This document shows positions 34,976 to 46,989 of a stretch of DNA of 64,000 nucleotides, in pieces. Numbering within the stretch: position 1 is the first letter of the stretch; every line of letters starts with the position of its first letter. The notes under the pieces are model-generated. The model made no database searches. It saw nothing but the letters and a program-made list of their open reading frames with translations, and had not been told where the DNA came from. The stretch is from positions 2,271,501-2,335,500 of the forward strand of contig JAWNZC010000311.1 in the NCBI GenBank assembly GCA_035771165.1, in the 5' to 3' direction. The DNA comes from Paragorgia papillata. Its lineage: Eukaryota; Cnidaria; Anthozoa; Scleralcyonacea; Coralliidae. The translations under genes and the position numbers were made by a program.

Positions 34976-35742
34976 TTATTTAAAGTTTATGTAGTTAGTC
35001 TTCTTAAAATTAAGTGCTATAGTTTGATTATCAGTGATTTTTTTAATTTCATTGTTTACAGTTATTTCCAGTTGGGTAATATTTTTTCCAGAGTAAAAGA
35101 GATTTGTGTCATCTGCAAAGATAATGAATGATGTCAATTTACTTGAGTTAAATATATCGTTTATATATATAATAGAAATAGTAATGGTCCTAAAACAGAA
35201 CCTTGTGGAACCCCACATTTAATTTGTTTTTTTATCGACATTGTTTTATTAAATTTGACAATGTGTTCACGTTCTGTTAGATAGCTTTGAAACCATTTAT
35301 GAGGTAATCCCCTTTTTCCATAAAATTCTAGTAGTAGTTTTTCAAGTAGAATTTTATGGTTAACAGTATCAAATGCTTTTGATAAATCTAAAAATATTCC
35401 AATTGTATATTCACTATTTTCTATTGCTTTTTTGATTTTTTCAATCAAATGAGTAACTGCCATCGTTGTTGTTCGTTTTTTTCTAAACCCATATTGGTTG
35501 GTATGTAAAATTTGGGTTTTTTCAATGTAATCAATAAATCTTTTGTACATTAGTTTCTCTAAGATTTTCGAAAAGCATGAAAGAACTGATATTGCTCGGT
35601 AGTTATTGAATTTGTCATTATTTCCAGTTTTGAGGATAGGTGTTATAAGAGAGATTCTAAGTTCTTTGTGAATAATACCAGTTTTAAAAGTTTGATTAAA
35701 TATGAGTACTTTACTGATATTAGGTCCCGCTTCTTTAATCAC
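34976..35742 (-). pseudogene. Non-LTR reverse transcriptase core
   Basis: The minus-strand frame 35161-35742 carries the standard order of motifs: NYRAISVLSCFSKILEKL, QYGFRKKRTT, GIFLDLSKAFDTVNH (first catalytic Asp), and CGVPQGSVLGPLLFLLYI. The overlapping frame 34976-35218 supplies FADDTNLF with the paired catalytic aspartates. A frameshift lies near 35165, between the PQGS and FADD boxes. With the neighbouring endonuclease this defines a jockey/CR1/L2-superfamily element, inactive as it stands. Confidence 0.85.
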
Positions 35743-36481
35743 TTTTGGATGAATCTCATCGTGACAATTTTATTACAACCATGACTTTTATTTGGTTTTA
35801 ATTGGTTTATTAATTGTTCCACTTCTGATGTTTTTATTTCAGATAGCAGCATTGAATTAGTATAGTTGCCATCTAAATATTTTCTAAAATTAGAAGAATT
35901 TTTATTAAACTTTTTTGAGAGGTTAGGTCTAATATTACAAAAGAAATCATTAAAATTGTTACAATTTTATTGGGGTTATTTATATATTTTCCATTGTGAA
36001 GAAAATATGTTGGTAATTGTGGTTTGTTTCTTTTTATTCGTCTTACTTCGTTTATTACATCCCATGTCTTTTTAATGTTATGTTTACTTTCCTCAATTTT
36101 CTTATTAAAATAATTCCTTTTTGCTATTCTGATTATGTGATTTAGCTTGTTTTTGTAGAGTTTATATTTTGCTTGTTTTTTTTTATTAGGTTTCTTAAGA
36201 AAATTTTTATATAGCTTATTTTTTGTATGTGAGGATTTTGCAACACAATGAGTAATCTATGGGCTCTGGTTTAGTCCAATCTTTAGGCCAAAGGGGAAGT
36301 ACGTTTATTGTATTTCTCTTGGAATATTCCCATAGACGTATTGTAAGATTTATTTGGGTCATTTTGGTCAATTGCACATTGGTACGTTTCATGTTTAATG
36401 TCTTCTACAAAGCTATTTATTGATTTATTAGTTATATGTCTAGTCATAGATTTTAGACATAACTTTCATTTTTTTTGGTTA

Positions 36482-37036
36482 TTAAAAATATTGGTAAATG
36501 ATCTGATATGTCACTAAATAGTATCCCACTGAGTTGTGTCTTATGTATTGTGTTGGTAAATATGTTATATATATAAGTGTTGCTGTCGTCCTCGTGATAC
36601 GTGTAGGTTTTGATATAGTTGGTAGCAACATCGATGACATCATTTGATTTATAAATCGTGCGGAATATTCGCACTTTTCGTGTTTCAGAAGGTCTATTTT
36701 AAAATCTCCCAGTATGTAACATGTCTTAAGTTTTTTATCTATTTTAGTTAGAGCAGATTCAATTATTTTCTCAAGATCGCTATACATATTATTCGGTGGT
36801 CTGTAAATTACATCTAAAATTTTATTTTTTTCTTTAGGATGCACTAGTTCAATAAAGATACTTTCAATCTGATTAGTTGAATTGCAATCGTTTGTGATGT
36901 CCTCTCGAGTTTTTACCGTGACGTTTTCTTTAATGTATATTATACAAACACCTCCACCTACTTTAGACTTCCGGTTAATATTATAATTTATGTAACCTTG
37001 GTATGTTAAAGTTATCAGTATCACAAATGTCATCAT
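36482..37036 (-). pseudogene. APE-type endonuclease domain of the same element
   Basis: A 184-codon frame with GGGVCIIYIKENVTVKTR, an IYRPPNN turn, and YILGDFKIDLL (the GDFN-type Asp motif), followed by LLPTISKPTRITRTTATLI, is the second half of an apurinic-type endonuclease that nicks target DNA for first-strand priming. The final SDH-type motif appears in an overlapping frame (DISDHLPIF, 36453-36674), so at least one frameshift is present. Confidence 0.8.
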
Positions 37037-37384
37037 TTAAAAATATTTCTGTCTGGGCTATATAGCTGTAAAAGTGTGGTTAAGTGATTTTAAATAGTTT
37101 AAGAAGTGATCAAACTTGTTCCGTATTCTTCTTATGTTTAAGCTCAGTATAGAAAACTGATTTTCTTCTATGCATTGTTGATCGATTAGTTCAGTGAAAT
37201 ATTTTGTTAGATAATAATTACTGGCCCCTATTGTTTGATTGTTAGTATCAGTATAATAATTCTGGTCGGGATTTAAGTCATCTATAATCCGTCATTGCTA
37301 AAATTACTATTATCGTCTTTTGCGTGTTTGTTATCAAATGGATTAAAGATCAGATTTTCCAAAATAAGTTGGTTATCGCGTTTT

Positions 37385-37560
37385 CAAAGTCTTCTTCGAT
37401 AAGTCGATTAAAGGGAAGATTATCCTCTAAGCATTTCCGGCAGATAAATTTTTTGTCATTTTTAAAGTGCTTTAAATCTTTGCTGTAACAATCACTTTTT
37501 TTATGAAAATAGCTCATACAATTTTCACATACAATGAAATTCCCTAATATCTTGCGTTAT
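37385..37560 (-). pseudogene. PHD-like zinc finger of the CR1/L2-like element
   Basis: On the minus strand the translation contains CENCMSYFHKKSDC, then FICRKCLEDNLPF. This C-x2-C...H...C...C-x2-C followed by LPF is the PHD-like finger frequently found near the start of CR1/L2-like elements. It lies upstream of the endonuclease in the same orientation. Confidence 0.6.
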
Positions 37561-37649
37561 ATATGATTGCAATATAAAAAAGTAAAGTCACTGTGTATAT
37601 CTATACTCCTGAGTAGAAGTTCTGTGTTGAGCTTCGTAATCAAGATAGA

Positions 37650-38845
37650 GCGATGGTAACAGCACAAATCCCAACAGGTTATGGGCCCAGAGAAGACTCG
37701 TCTTTGATGGCGACGAAAGCAAATATGAACTATGGGAAGTAAAATTTTTAGGATACATGCGTCTTCAGAAACTTTACAAGATATTCGTACCAGGTAACGA
37801 TCGATGATGAAGAACCCGATGTGGAAAAGAACGCAGATGCGTTTGCTGAACTAGAGGCCAGTGCCTGGATGATGGAAGCTTGTCCTTAGTCATCATGCAG
37901 AGAAGCGAAAGATAATGGGAGAAAAGCCCTAGCAGTCCTAAGAGAACATTACCAAGGAAAAGGAAAACCTCGAATCATTGCCCTATATACAGAACTGACT
38001 TCGCTGAAGAAAGCAGAAAGCGAGACTACGACCGACTATATAATCAGGGACTGAAGAGGCTACCGTGAAAGCACTGAGAGCTGCTGTGTGCTGGAGAAGT
38101 GATCAGCGACGGGTTATTAATTGCAATGGCACTCAAAGGCTTACCAAGCAGTAATAAAGCGTTCTCTACGATAGTAATACAACAGGAAAAGCAGATGACC
38201 TTCGCAGAATTCAAAACCGCGCTGCGTGATTATGTAGAAAACGAGAAGAGCCGCATGGCGGAGAACAAGGACAGTGTAATGTTTCCTCAACAGAAATTCG
38301 AGGGAAAACGTTTCAAATGCGGAAAGAAAGGACATAAAAGCTCTAACTACTGGACGAAAATGAAAAAATGGTGCAACAAATGCAAGAGCAAGACACACGA
38401 CGCCAAAGATTGCCGAGGGAAGAATGACACCGTGAAAACAGCGGTATAGAAATACAAGAGAACTCTAACTCACGAACTTTTGCTTATACACTCAAATATC
38501 ATGTTAATAGTTCTAGTAGAGGTAATACTAGTCCAAACGTAATGGTAGACACAGCGGCAACAAGCCATATAATTAATGATAATTTAAAGTTTGTAGATTT
38601 TTAATGAGAAATTTGACCCAAGTACTCACTTGATTGAGGTAGCTGATGGCAATCGAGCAAACATAGTTTTAGGGAAGGTAAATGCTAAAGTTGAGCTACA
38701 TGATGTGAATGGTAGTCACAAGATGTAATGTTAAATAATGCGCTGTATATTCCATCTTATATAAGCAGAATATTGTTTCTGTTCATGCGGCAATAGAAGA
38801 GGGGCCCGCTATTGATCTTGACAAGCATGTTAAGCAGTACATATT
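37650..38845 (+). pseudogene. Copia gag and protease region
   Basis: An ATG at 37653 opens a short frame that passes, after a shift near 37700, into FDGDESKYELWEVKFLGYM, the N-terminal copia gag motif. Further pieces include ALAVLREHYQGKGKPRI and, at 38099-38449, KGLPSSNKAFSTIV and a zinc knuckle CNKCKSKTHDAKDC. An upstream knuckle has lost its first and last cysteines. At about 38540 the retroviral-type protease box reads MVDTAATSHII. The reading breaks off at 38845, where another element is inserted, and resumes at 45404. Confidence 0.8.
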
Positions 38846-39004
38846 CACTGTAAAAACTGACTGGTTGGAACAACCAAAAAAAAAAGGTTACCTGGATGAG
38901 TCTGAGAGAACCAATTTAAAATGGGTTGTTTCAACCAAAATCGTTTTGGTAGAAATGACCAATATTTGACTGGTTGAAACAACCAATATATATATGTTAT
39001 TTAC

Positions 39005-39130
39005 CGGCTGGGAGGTCCGTATAGAAAAATATTTGCCCGAGGTCTTAAAAAAGGCCCGAGGCCGCAGGCCGAGGGACATTTTTGAGACCGAGGGCAAATA
39101 TTTTTCTATACGGACCGACCTAAACGGTAA
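39005..39130. mobile_element. Foldback MITE with GC-rich centre
   Basis: GGTCCGTATAGAAAAATATTTGCCC... and ...GGGCAAATATTTTTCTATACGGACC are mirror images around CCCGAGGCCGCAGGCCGAGGG. It is one 120-bp hairpin and resembles the centre of the 16285-16420 element. Confidence 0.8.
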
Positions 39131-39854
39131 ATAACATATTTATTTTTTTGTTACATAATTAGATAAATTAACATAATTGAATTAAGTTGCGTAATCGAGA
39201 TGACATTCACGTGATACTCAAAAGTCCAAAGTTTATCGTTCGACAGTCGTAAACAACTGCCGACATGTAGTCTGACAAGGAAGCTTGGAACCTTTTTTGT
39301 GATAAAAAAAAAACATTCAAAACTTGAAGATCTATTTACGCAGGGAAGTCAAAATGCAGTCAGTGTTTTTAAAGTTTAGTTGATAAAGATTCTTCGTCGT
39401 TCTTCTTCGTCGCTTGCTCGTTTTTGGCTGTTCGCTTGGAAGTCGCTTTCAATATTTGGCTGACTGTATGAAAATTGAAAGTGTGTTCTTCGAGTTTGAA
39501 GACGAAAATGCTTGTAGTAAGCCATTTGTAATTTCAAGTTTCAAGGACATGACACGATGAGGTTGGCATGTGGAAAATATTTTACTAAAAGGTGAAGAAT
39601 TGTTGCGGTTTTGTTGAGTTTTATAGCGGTTGGATAACAGAAGAAAGACAGTTTAGTGTCAAAAGGTTTCAGCTTTTCTATCTTCTCGTGGTATGACTTT
39701 ATATATATATATATACTTCTATGTAGGTTCATTTAGTGATTCAAAATACTGTGTTCACAAGTTTATGTATGTTTTTCCTACCGTTTTAAACTGTTTTGTT
39801 TATAAATACCGCTCGTAAATTTTGCTTTGTCACAGTTTTCACAGCGTTTCTTTT

Positions 39855-40253
39855 GAAATTCGCTGTTTACACATGAACTTGTCAAAACCATTTGGATAAT
39901 CAAAATCATATGCATCCCCGTAGTCTCTGTTCAATATATTTTTTCTGTGGCAAGCGAAATAGTTATCAAAATCGATCAATTTTAATGACAGAATGTAAAA
40001 AAATAACTTTTTGGACCGCGGTCCAAGATATCGTGAAATACCGTTTTCCCAGCGTTTCTTTTAAAATTCGCTGTTTACACATGAAGTTGTCAAAACCATT
40101 TGGATAATAAAACTCATTTGCATCCCCATAGCTCTCTGTTGAATATATTTTTTCTGTCGCAAGCGAAATAGTTATGAAAATCGATCAATTTTAATTATGA
40201 CAGAATGTAAAAAAATAACTTTTTGGACCGCGGTCCAAGATATCGTAAAAAAC
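39855..40253 (+). repeat. Tandem duplication of ~195 bp
   Basis: The segment 39855-40045 is repeated at 40050-40253 with few changes, including ACATGAA(C/G)TTGTCAAAACC and the palindrome TTTTTGGACCGCGGTCCAAGA. Confidence 0.85.
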
Positions 40254-40789
40254 TGCCCGCTCACGTAGCCAATCAAATTGCAGGAAAGCCTAGGATTCCG
40301 CCCGCTCACGACTAATAAAAAAATAATATTGGTTATTTTAACCAAAAAAACATTGGTTATTTTAACCAACCAATATTGGTCATTTCAAACTAAAAACATT
40401 GGTTATTGTAACCAAAAATGTATTCGTCATTTTAACCAATAAACAATGGTTGTTACCAAACAACCAAGAAATATTGGTCATTGTAACCAATAAAAATTGG
40501 TCAAGCAAATGCATTGGTCAAGAGAAATTCAAATGGTAGATTCAACCAAATTTTAATTGGTTGAAGTAGTAACTATAACAAATACCAGTAACATGAAAAA
40601 GTATGGGTTTTGCATGATTTACTCACTGCTTACTTGCAAGAAACGTTGTCTACAATTCACATACATTTAAATAAATAATTAAGGTTGTGACAGAGTAGTC
40701 AAAGCTAATTGGTACAAGTGAAACTTTCTTTTATCCAAAAAAATGCTAACTCAGAGATCACACCGTCTTGTTGCACCCACAAATTAGAA

Positions 40790-41060
40790 TAACACTCTCT
40801 AAAAAAAGGTGTGTTAAATAATTAAGACACCTTTTTTGTCCAAATTTTAACACACCTTAAGTTAGGTTTTCTAACACACCTTAAGAGTTGGTTATTTAAC
40901 ACACCTTGGTATGTTAAGATGTGTTACCATATAGGTGTGTTAATACAAAGGTGTGCTATGCAACATGCCCTGATATGTGTTACCTTACACATGTAGGTGT
41001 GCATAATAACACACCTTGAAACATGTCATTCAACACAATGACTAAGAGAAAATAAACATT
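40790..41060. repeat. AACACACCTT-rich subterminal repeat block, left
   Basis: Begins CACTCTCTAAAAAAAGGTGTG and contains about ten TAACACACCTT or inverse words. The matching block at 44460-44705 suggests a second EnSpm-like element nested within 38846-45024, with an eroded right terminus. Confidence 0.6.
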
Positions 41061-41639
41061 TTTAAAAACATTTAACATTGTCAACATATTTAATATATTT
41101 AATTAACATATGAACTGTGAGTGTTTACATCAGGATGACATTAAAGTACATGTATACAGTCACTTACTATAATAACTACTAATAATATACATGGTATACA
41201 GGAAAATGGTCATATGCAAACCATTTTTGGCAGTTCAAATTCCCAAATATTAACTGATAGCTAAAACTCCTAGACTAACAACTTAACAATGTATGTGGTT
41301 CTGCATCTATATCCAAAATACATCATTCAGCATTTAGGATACTACATGAGATATTTAGAATGTTGGTTATTTTCAAAGTGTACTTAACAACAATCCAATC
41401 AGCAATGGCACATTAGGGAACATCAGCGGAATCATCTTGAAGATCAACAATCCTTTTCTTTCATTGAGAAGTCGGCTTTTGCATCACTCAACGTGTACTG
41501 GTCCAGTCCTGTAAAATGAGAATTTAAATTAGTTCAACAATTTGTTAAATAATATTTAATAACTGTAACTCAAATATTTAAATTCAAAATTTCAATTTAT
41601 AAGTTAAAATTTTGATTTTGTTCAGTTGTAATTTTTGTT

Positions 41640-41740
41640 TTTGTTTGTTTGTTTGTTTGTTTGTTTGTTTGTTTGTTTGTTTGTTTGTTTGTTTGTTTGT
41701 TTGTTTGTTTGTTTGTTTGTTTGTTTGTTTGTTTGTTTAA
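41640..41740 (+). repeat. TTTG microsatellite
   Basis: About 25 TTTG units. Confidence 0.95.
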
Positions 41741-42295
41741 ATATTCATTCCATTTAACCCATTGATGCCTACAATAGGAATCATCAGCTGCTGATAAACT
41801 TAGTAAAACAATAAAAGAGACATTTTTGGCTGGCTCAGGCAGGAATAAGTAATTCACTTGACCCAATACCGTTGCTACCACCCCTTAGAGAGTAAAATCA
41901 TCTGCTGGAGTGTGAATTAATGTCAATATTAAACTTTGTAATTACAAAGTATATTTAGGGACTATCTTCCATCATACACTGTATCACAGATGGGCTCTCA
42001 AATGTGATAATGACCTACTACAGTAGCTGACTAGCTTCCAAGGGTCAAGAGTAAGATTCCCTCCAAAGGTCACATGCTCATACATAATTCCTAACTACAA
42101 GATTGCAGTTACCGAACAAACAATTTGGACAGAAAATTATACTTTCCTAGCAGAATTCTTGTATTTTTTAACACAATTAGAATATAGGGATGTTCAGTAA
42201 TGTATAAGGAATATGCAGTATCTATATATCACTAAAATTATACCAATATTATTAGTATGACATTATACCAGTTTGAGTCTTATATTTTATTAAAC

Positions 42296-42640
42296 CGGTC
42301 AACTTTCTAAAATATCCAGATGTGTGATATCACTGATATGTGTTCTTAGCATATCCATGATACTGATATATATATATATATATATACATAGACCAATATT
42401 AAACTTTATTATTAGACCAATGTAATATGGAGTAGACCAATATAATATGGAATAGATCATTATAATATAATATAGATATAAACATGCCTATTGGAATATA
42501 TATATTTTATCAAACCAGTCAGCTTTCTAAAATATCCAGATGTGTGATATGTGTTCTTCGCATATCCATGATACTGATATACAGTATATAGACCAATATT
42601 AAACTTTATTATTAGACCAATATATAACCTGCTAATAGTA
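42296..42640 (+). repeat. Tandem duplication of ~220 bp
   Basis: CTTTCTAAAATATCCAGATG and GACCAATATTAAACTTTATT occur in both halves, at 42303/42523 and 42392/42590. Confidence 0.8.
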
Positions 42641-42824
42641 TTTTGAGATATAAACATGCCTATTGGAATAGATCATTATATCAATAAATAAACTACCAGT
42701 ATTATTTAAGGATTTTACTTACCAATATAGACAGCAAGTGGAATGGTTGAACACAACTGAACATGGTAACTCTTCCCTATGGACTAGAAAATAAGAGAAA
42801 ATAATATATTAATAAACAAAACAA

Positions 42825-43436
42825 AACGAAACGAAACGAAACGAAACGAAACGAAACGAAGCGAAGCGAAACGAAACGAAACGAAACGAAACGAAACGAA
42901 ACGAAACGAAACGAAACGAAACGAAACGAAACGAAACGAAACGAAACGAAACGAAACGAAACGAAACGAAACGAAACGAAACGAAACGAAACGAAACGAA
43001 ACGAAACGAAACGAAACGAAACGAAACGAAACGAAACGAAACGAAACGAAACGAAACGAAACGAAACGAAACGAAACGAAACGAAACGAAACGAAACGAA
43101 ACGAAACGAAACGAAACGAAACGAAACGAAACGAAACGAAACGAAACGAAACGAAACGAAACGAAACGAAACGAAACGAAACGAAACGAAACGAAACGAA
43201 ACGAAACGAAACGAAACGAAACGAAACGAAACGAAACGAAACGAAACGAAACGAAACGAAACGAAACGAAACGAAACGAAACGAAACGAAACGAAACGAA
43301 ACGAAACGAAACGAAACGAAACGAAACGAAACGAAACGAAACGAAACGAAACGAAACGAAACGAAACGAAACGAAACGAAACGAAACGAAACGAAACGAA
43401 ACGAAACGAAACGAAACGAAACGAAACGAAACGAAA
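42825..43436 (+). repeat. ACGAA pentanucleotide satellite, ~122 units
   Basis: An almost pure run of ACGAA over 610 bp, with two GCGAA variants near its left end, passing on the right into ACAAA units. The three long minus-strand frames (FRFVSFRFVS...) are pure artefacts: a 5-bp unit without stop codons is open in every frame. Confidence 0.98.
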
Positions 43437-43499
43437 ACAAAACAAACAAACAAACAAACAAACAAACAAACGCACACAAAACATAAGTTAAGTTAAGTT

Positions 43500-44455
43500 A
43501 CTGTTAGTCTGTTTAATACCAACAATTTAATATTTCATAATCACAAATAACTTTTACCTCAAAATCTGAATGCTTTAGTTTTACATAAGATAAATCCTTA
43601 TCGTGAAAGCAACGGTGGCTAAAGAATGGTAAAAAAAGAAAGAATGATTTGAGAGTTTGTTAGGAACTACAATTGACTATTACTGTAAAATTGAGAAGAC
43701 AAGAAGAGATTAAGCCAAATATTGTTGACGACAAAAGATGATCACTTTTTAAAATAATAAACATTGACTTCAACTACACTAACTTCGATCAGTATAAAAT
43801 GGTATGTATTGGACAATCAAACAGGAAAATTGACAACGAGAGCCAGAGAAAATTTCACATTACAATAAGTAGGACAATATAAAACAAACGATTACTGAAT
43901 CTCTTTACCTTGCTCGTTCGTAGCCACGTGCGAGAGAAGCTTCTAGGACTTTCTTGGTTCAACTCGATTTCCATGGCTTTTAGTTAAATCTTTCCGAAGA
44001 AGAACATGTTATTTCGGTGAAGACTGTCTTCCTGATCTCTTCGCAAACAAAAAGTCTTATTTCCAAGGGTTTATGTAGCTTGAATCTCAAAACACCATCA
44101 CAAATGAATTTCAAACGTGGCGCGCTGAGATCAGAGATCATTTCAGATGGGATGACGCTATCCCAAGTGTCAATGTGCGCTCGCTAGCTGCGCGGAGCAT
44201 GCGCGGTACCGTCTAGCCAGTGTCGTACCCAGGACCCAGGCGCATGTAGCCAGGGAGTCTCTGCACTGGTGACGGCGCTATTTAGCCAGGATTTTTATTA
44301 CCTGTAGCCTTTCTTTCTGAATTCTGATATGCTATATATTCTGTTTCGAAATTACACACATATTGATTCGGAATTACTTCATGCACATTTAGGTATAGAT
44401 ATAAAGTTTTAAACGTAGGGATATTTAAGCTAAACAAATGTTGTATTATATTTAA
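43500..44455. other. No gene seen
   Basis: Unique-looking sequence between the satellite and the right subterminal repeats of the nested element. A GC-richer patch lies at 44130-44290. No coding frame is convincing. Confidence 0.4.
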
Positions 44456-44459
44456 AAGA

Positions 44460-44705
44460 TGTGTTTTATTATTACTACCAAAGCGTTTGTTATTACTACC
44501 GAAAGTATTCTATTTGAACAGTGAATTATTTCAAAAGATGTGCTATGTTTTTCGTCTTATTCTTAAGAAGGTGTGTTATTGTGAAAGGTGTGTTTTTTGA
44601 AAGGTGTGTTTTCTATAATATGTGTTAATCAAAAGGTGTGTTATTCTTAAGAAGGTGTGTTAGTGTGAACGGTGTTTTTTTTGAAAGGTGTGTTTTTTTA
44701 TAAGA
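44460..44705. repeat. AACACACCTT-rich subterminal repeat block, right
   Basis: Repeated AAGGTGTGTT words and their variants, in inverse orientation to most of those at 40790-41060. Ends near 44705, where the outer ATTGGTTGAAATAACC family resumes. Confidence 0.6.
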
Positions 44706-45037
44706 TGTGTTAGTCAACCAATTAATAATTGGTTGAAATAACCATTCCATATTGGTCGCTACCAATTTAGAATGGTTATGTTGACAAAGTAGTTTTAATA
44801 ACTCAATTTCAACCAATTCACAATTGGTTAAAATAACCATTTGTAAAGGTTGTAACCAATTTTATTTGGTTAAAATAACCATTTGTAAAGGTTGTAACCA
44901 ATTTTATTTGGTTAAAATAACCATTTTTAATGGTTGGAACCAATTAATAATTGGTTGTACTAACCATTCCATATTGGTCGCAACCAAAAAAATTAGTTAT
45001 TTCAACCAGTCAGTTTTTACAGTGTTGGATGAAGGAT

Positions 45038-45403
45038 AAAGGACTGGGGGCTAATCATCCTTACTTGCAGCCAGTGGCTGAATTGCGAAGGACGCAGATC
45101 AAAGTGGCCGTGTCGAGGCATATCAAAGGCGCTCCAAACAGCCGCCAACGACACAGTTCAGAGCACGGATCACAGCTAAGATGTCAGGTGTTGATTTTAT
45201 GGAGGGAGGAAAACCGGAGAACCCGGAGAAAAACCCTCGAAGCACAGGAGTGATCAACTACAACTCTACTCACATATATGAGTCCAAGCCTGACAACGTG
45301 GTCATTGCCAAGCGGTCACCCATCCAAGTACTAACCCCGTCTAACCGGGCTTAACTTTTTGGTGAGAGGCAGCGCGCTAACAGTACACGCCACCCGTGCT
45401 CCC
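45038..45403 (-). repeat. Composite SINE-like repeat (tRNA-like head, 5S-rRNA-like part)
   Basis: Read on the minus strand it begins with a tRNA-like segment (GTTAGCGCGCTGCCTCTCACC at 45362-45395). Next comes GGTTAGTACTTGGATGGGTG followed by ACCGC, which is the internal promoter region of 5S rRNA (about 45310-45345). A body with GGAGAAAAACCC-type words follows. The 5S match covers only the 3' half and continues into unrelated sequence, so it is a mobile element and not a 5S gene. It lies between the CACTG element and the resumed copia. Confidence 0.6.
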
Positions 45404-46890
45404 CATATCATAAGCCCCGACGGCGCACGTATACTGTTCGATATTGAACAAAGAGGGCGCTTGTATTATCTAAATAGTATATCCTCCTCGAAAACTAATG
45501 CTTGTACTTTGATGGAGTGGCATAAGATCCTAGGCCACTGTAATTATAATGATGTACGTAAACTTCAAAGTGTTGTTAAGGGCATGACGATCACAGATGA
45601 TCGGGAGTTAGAATGTGAAATATGTACCCAAGGCAAGATGTGCCAATTGCGAAACCGAGAGCCAGATGAGAGGGCAAAGAGCCCATTGGAGTTTGTACAT
45701 TGCGATTTGGCTGGTCCAATTGACCCAGTCGCAAGAGATGGTTTCAAATACGCTTTATCATTTGTAGATGATTACACAGGTATTAATATGGTGTATTTTC
45801 TGAAGCAGAAAAGTTACACTGTAGAAGCAACTGAGAGATTTCTGGCTGACGCTACACCTTTTGGCTAAGTTAAGCGCATTGGGAGCGATAACGGAAGAGA
45901 ATTTACGGGGCGAGGTTTTAAATCCGTACTTCGTAAAAATGCGATAAAACATGAGGCAAGTGCCCCATATTCCCCACATCAAAACGGAACCGAGTGTGGC
46001 GCAGCTTATTTAACATGGCGAGGTGTTTGTTACTTGAGGCAAACTTACCCAAAACGCTGTGGACGTATGCCGTAATGACAGCGGTACATAGTAGGAATTG
46101 AATGCTTCAATTCAAGATTAGGAAAAACTCCGTATGAAGCACTAGCAACTAAGCAACCAAATCTGGGTAACGTGCATGTGTTTGGCACGACATGTTATGC
46201 CTATGTCCAAAATGCAAAGTAATTGAATCCCAAAAGTAACAGAGTATTTTTGTGGGCTACGACAAAAAGAGCCCAGCATACCTAGTTTACTAGCCTGAAA
46301 CAAATAAGATTAGCAAAGTTAGGTGTATGAAATTCATTGACAGATCCGAGACTGAGAAAAGTTCAAATCATGATCTGGAGGACGAATTTCTACCGAACAC
46401 ACAATCCGGCAATTGAAAATGATGAGGTACCAAACAATGAGCAATTTGATGAAAATGTCAGTATTGCAGAGAACGGTGGTAACATTAGAGATCCCCCACT
46501 AGAGCTCGCAATAGGCCAACATACTTCGATGAATGTGATTTCAGCCATGACATTAATGACAGTGCAAATTGCACAGTCGACTATTGCTATAGAGTTGGGA
46601 ACATACCAACATGTTACAACCAGGCGGCAGAGGAGGTACGAAAGTCGGCCCAGAATGCATGGAGTTAGACGAGGCAGATTTCCAACTTGATGACGAATGT
46701 CTATATGTGTGCTTCTAACGAAAAACTGATGTCCACGCAGAATACAACCTGTGCAACACTTTGAATCAAACGATGGTGTTTCAGTCAATCTTGAAGATGC
46801 TTTTATGTTTATCAGACTTCAATAACGAACTTTCTCGTCCTCCTCCAGAATTCACCATTAACAATTTCCTTGTTCATAGATGATCGGCAT
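45404..46890 (+). pseudogene. Copia integrase region
   Basis: Picks up the copia reading lost at 38845, with HIISPDGARILFDIEQRGRL, then the zinc-binding head (WHKILGH...CEIC) and the integrase core: HCDLAGP (first Asp), FVDDYTG (second Asp) and, after a frameshift near 45866, GSDNGREF and SPHQNGTE (Glu). Further on GKTPYEALATKQPNLGNVHV and HVFGT match the end of the copia integrase. A weak linker follows (46337-46690), and the reverse transcriptase and RNase H are missing. Several stops and shifts make it inactive. Confidence 0.85.
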
Positions 46891-46989
46891 CACGATCCAT
46901 TCAGCGAATCCCACAGTCAAATCCGCAGCAAAGCATGCATGCGGCTAGCAATTTGGAAGTTTTTGCTCGCATGTTTTCGCTCACATATA

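Larger units (their letters stand above)
33966..37570 (-). mobile_element. Nearly full-length, decayed CR1/L2-like retrotransposon
   Basis: Reading leftwards, the order is: a PHD-like Cys-rich segment (37385-37560), an APE-type endonuclease (36482-37036), a reverse transcriptase palm (34976-35742) and a C-terminal region (34307-34831). A 3' untranslated region follows, ending near 33966 with AATAAA and TTGAACTGAATTGAA-like short repeats. Stops and frameshifts break it into at least five frames. At 3.6 kb it is close to a complete element, unlike the other truncated copies in the window. Confidence 0.8.
38846..45024. mobile_element. 6.2-kb element with CACTG termini inserted in copia
   Basis: CACTGTAAAAACTGACTGG at the left end is mirrored by CCAGTCAGTTTTTACAGTG at the right. 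Near both ends lie many short words of the type ATTGGTTGAAATAACC, in both orientations, like the subterminal repeats of CACTA/EnSpm or Chapaev elements. The flank shows at most TT on both sides. No transposase was recognised; the interior is largely simple repeats, MITEs and a second nested set of AACACACCTT repeats. Confidence 0.7.

Noticed and set aside
42777..43484. Three overlapping minus-strand frames of 222-235 codons made of FRFVS repeats
   Set aside because: They are the translation of the ACGAA satellite in its three frames and carry no information beyond the repeat.
45305..45350. A 5S rRNA gene
   Set aside because: Only the internal-promoter part and 3' portion are recognisable and both sides continue into a repeat, so it is a SINE-like element.
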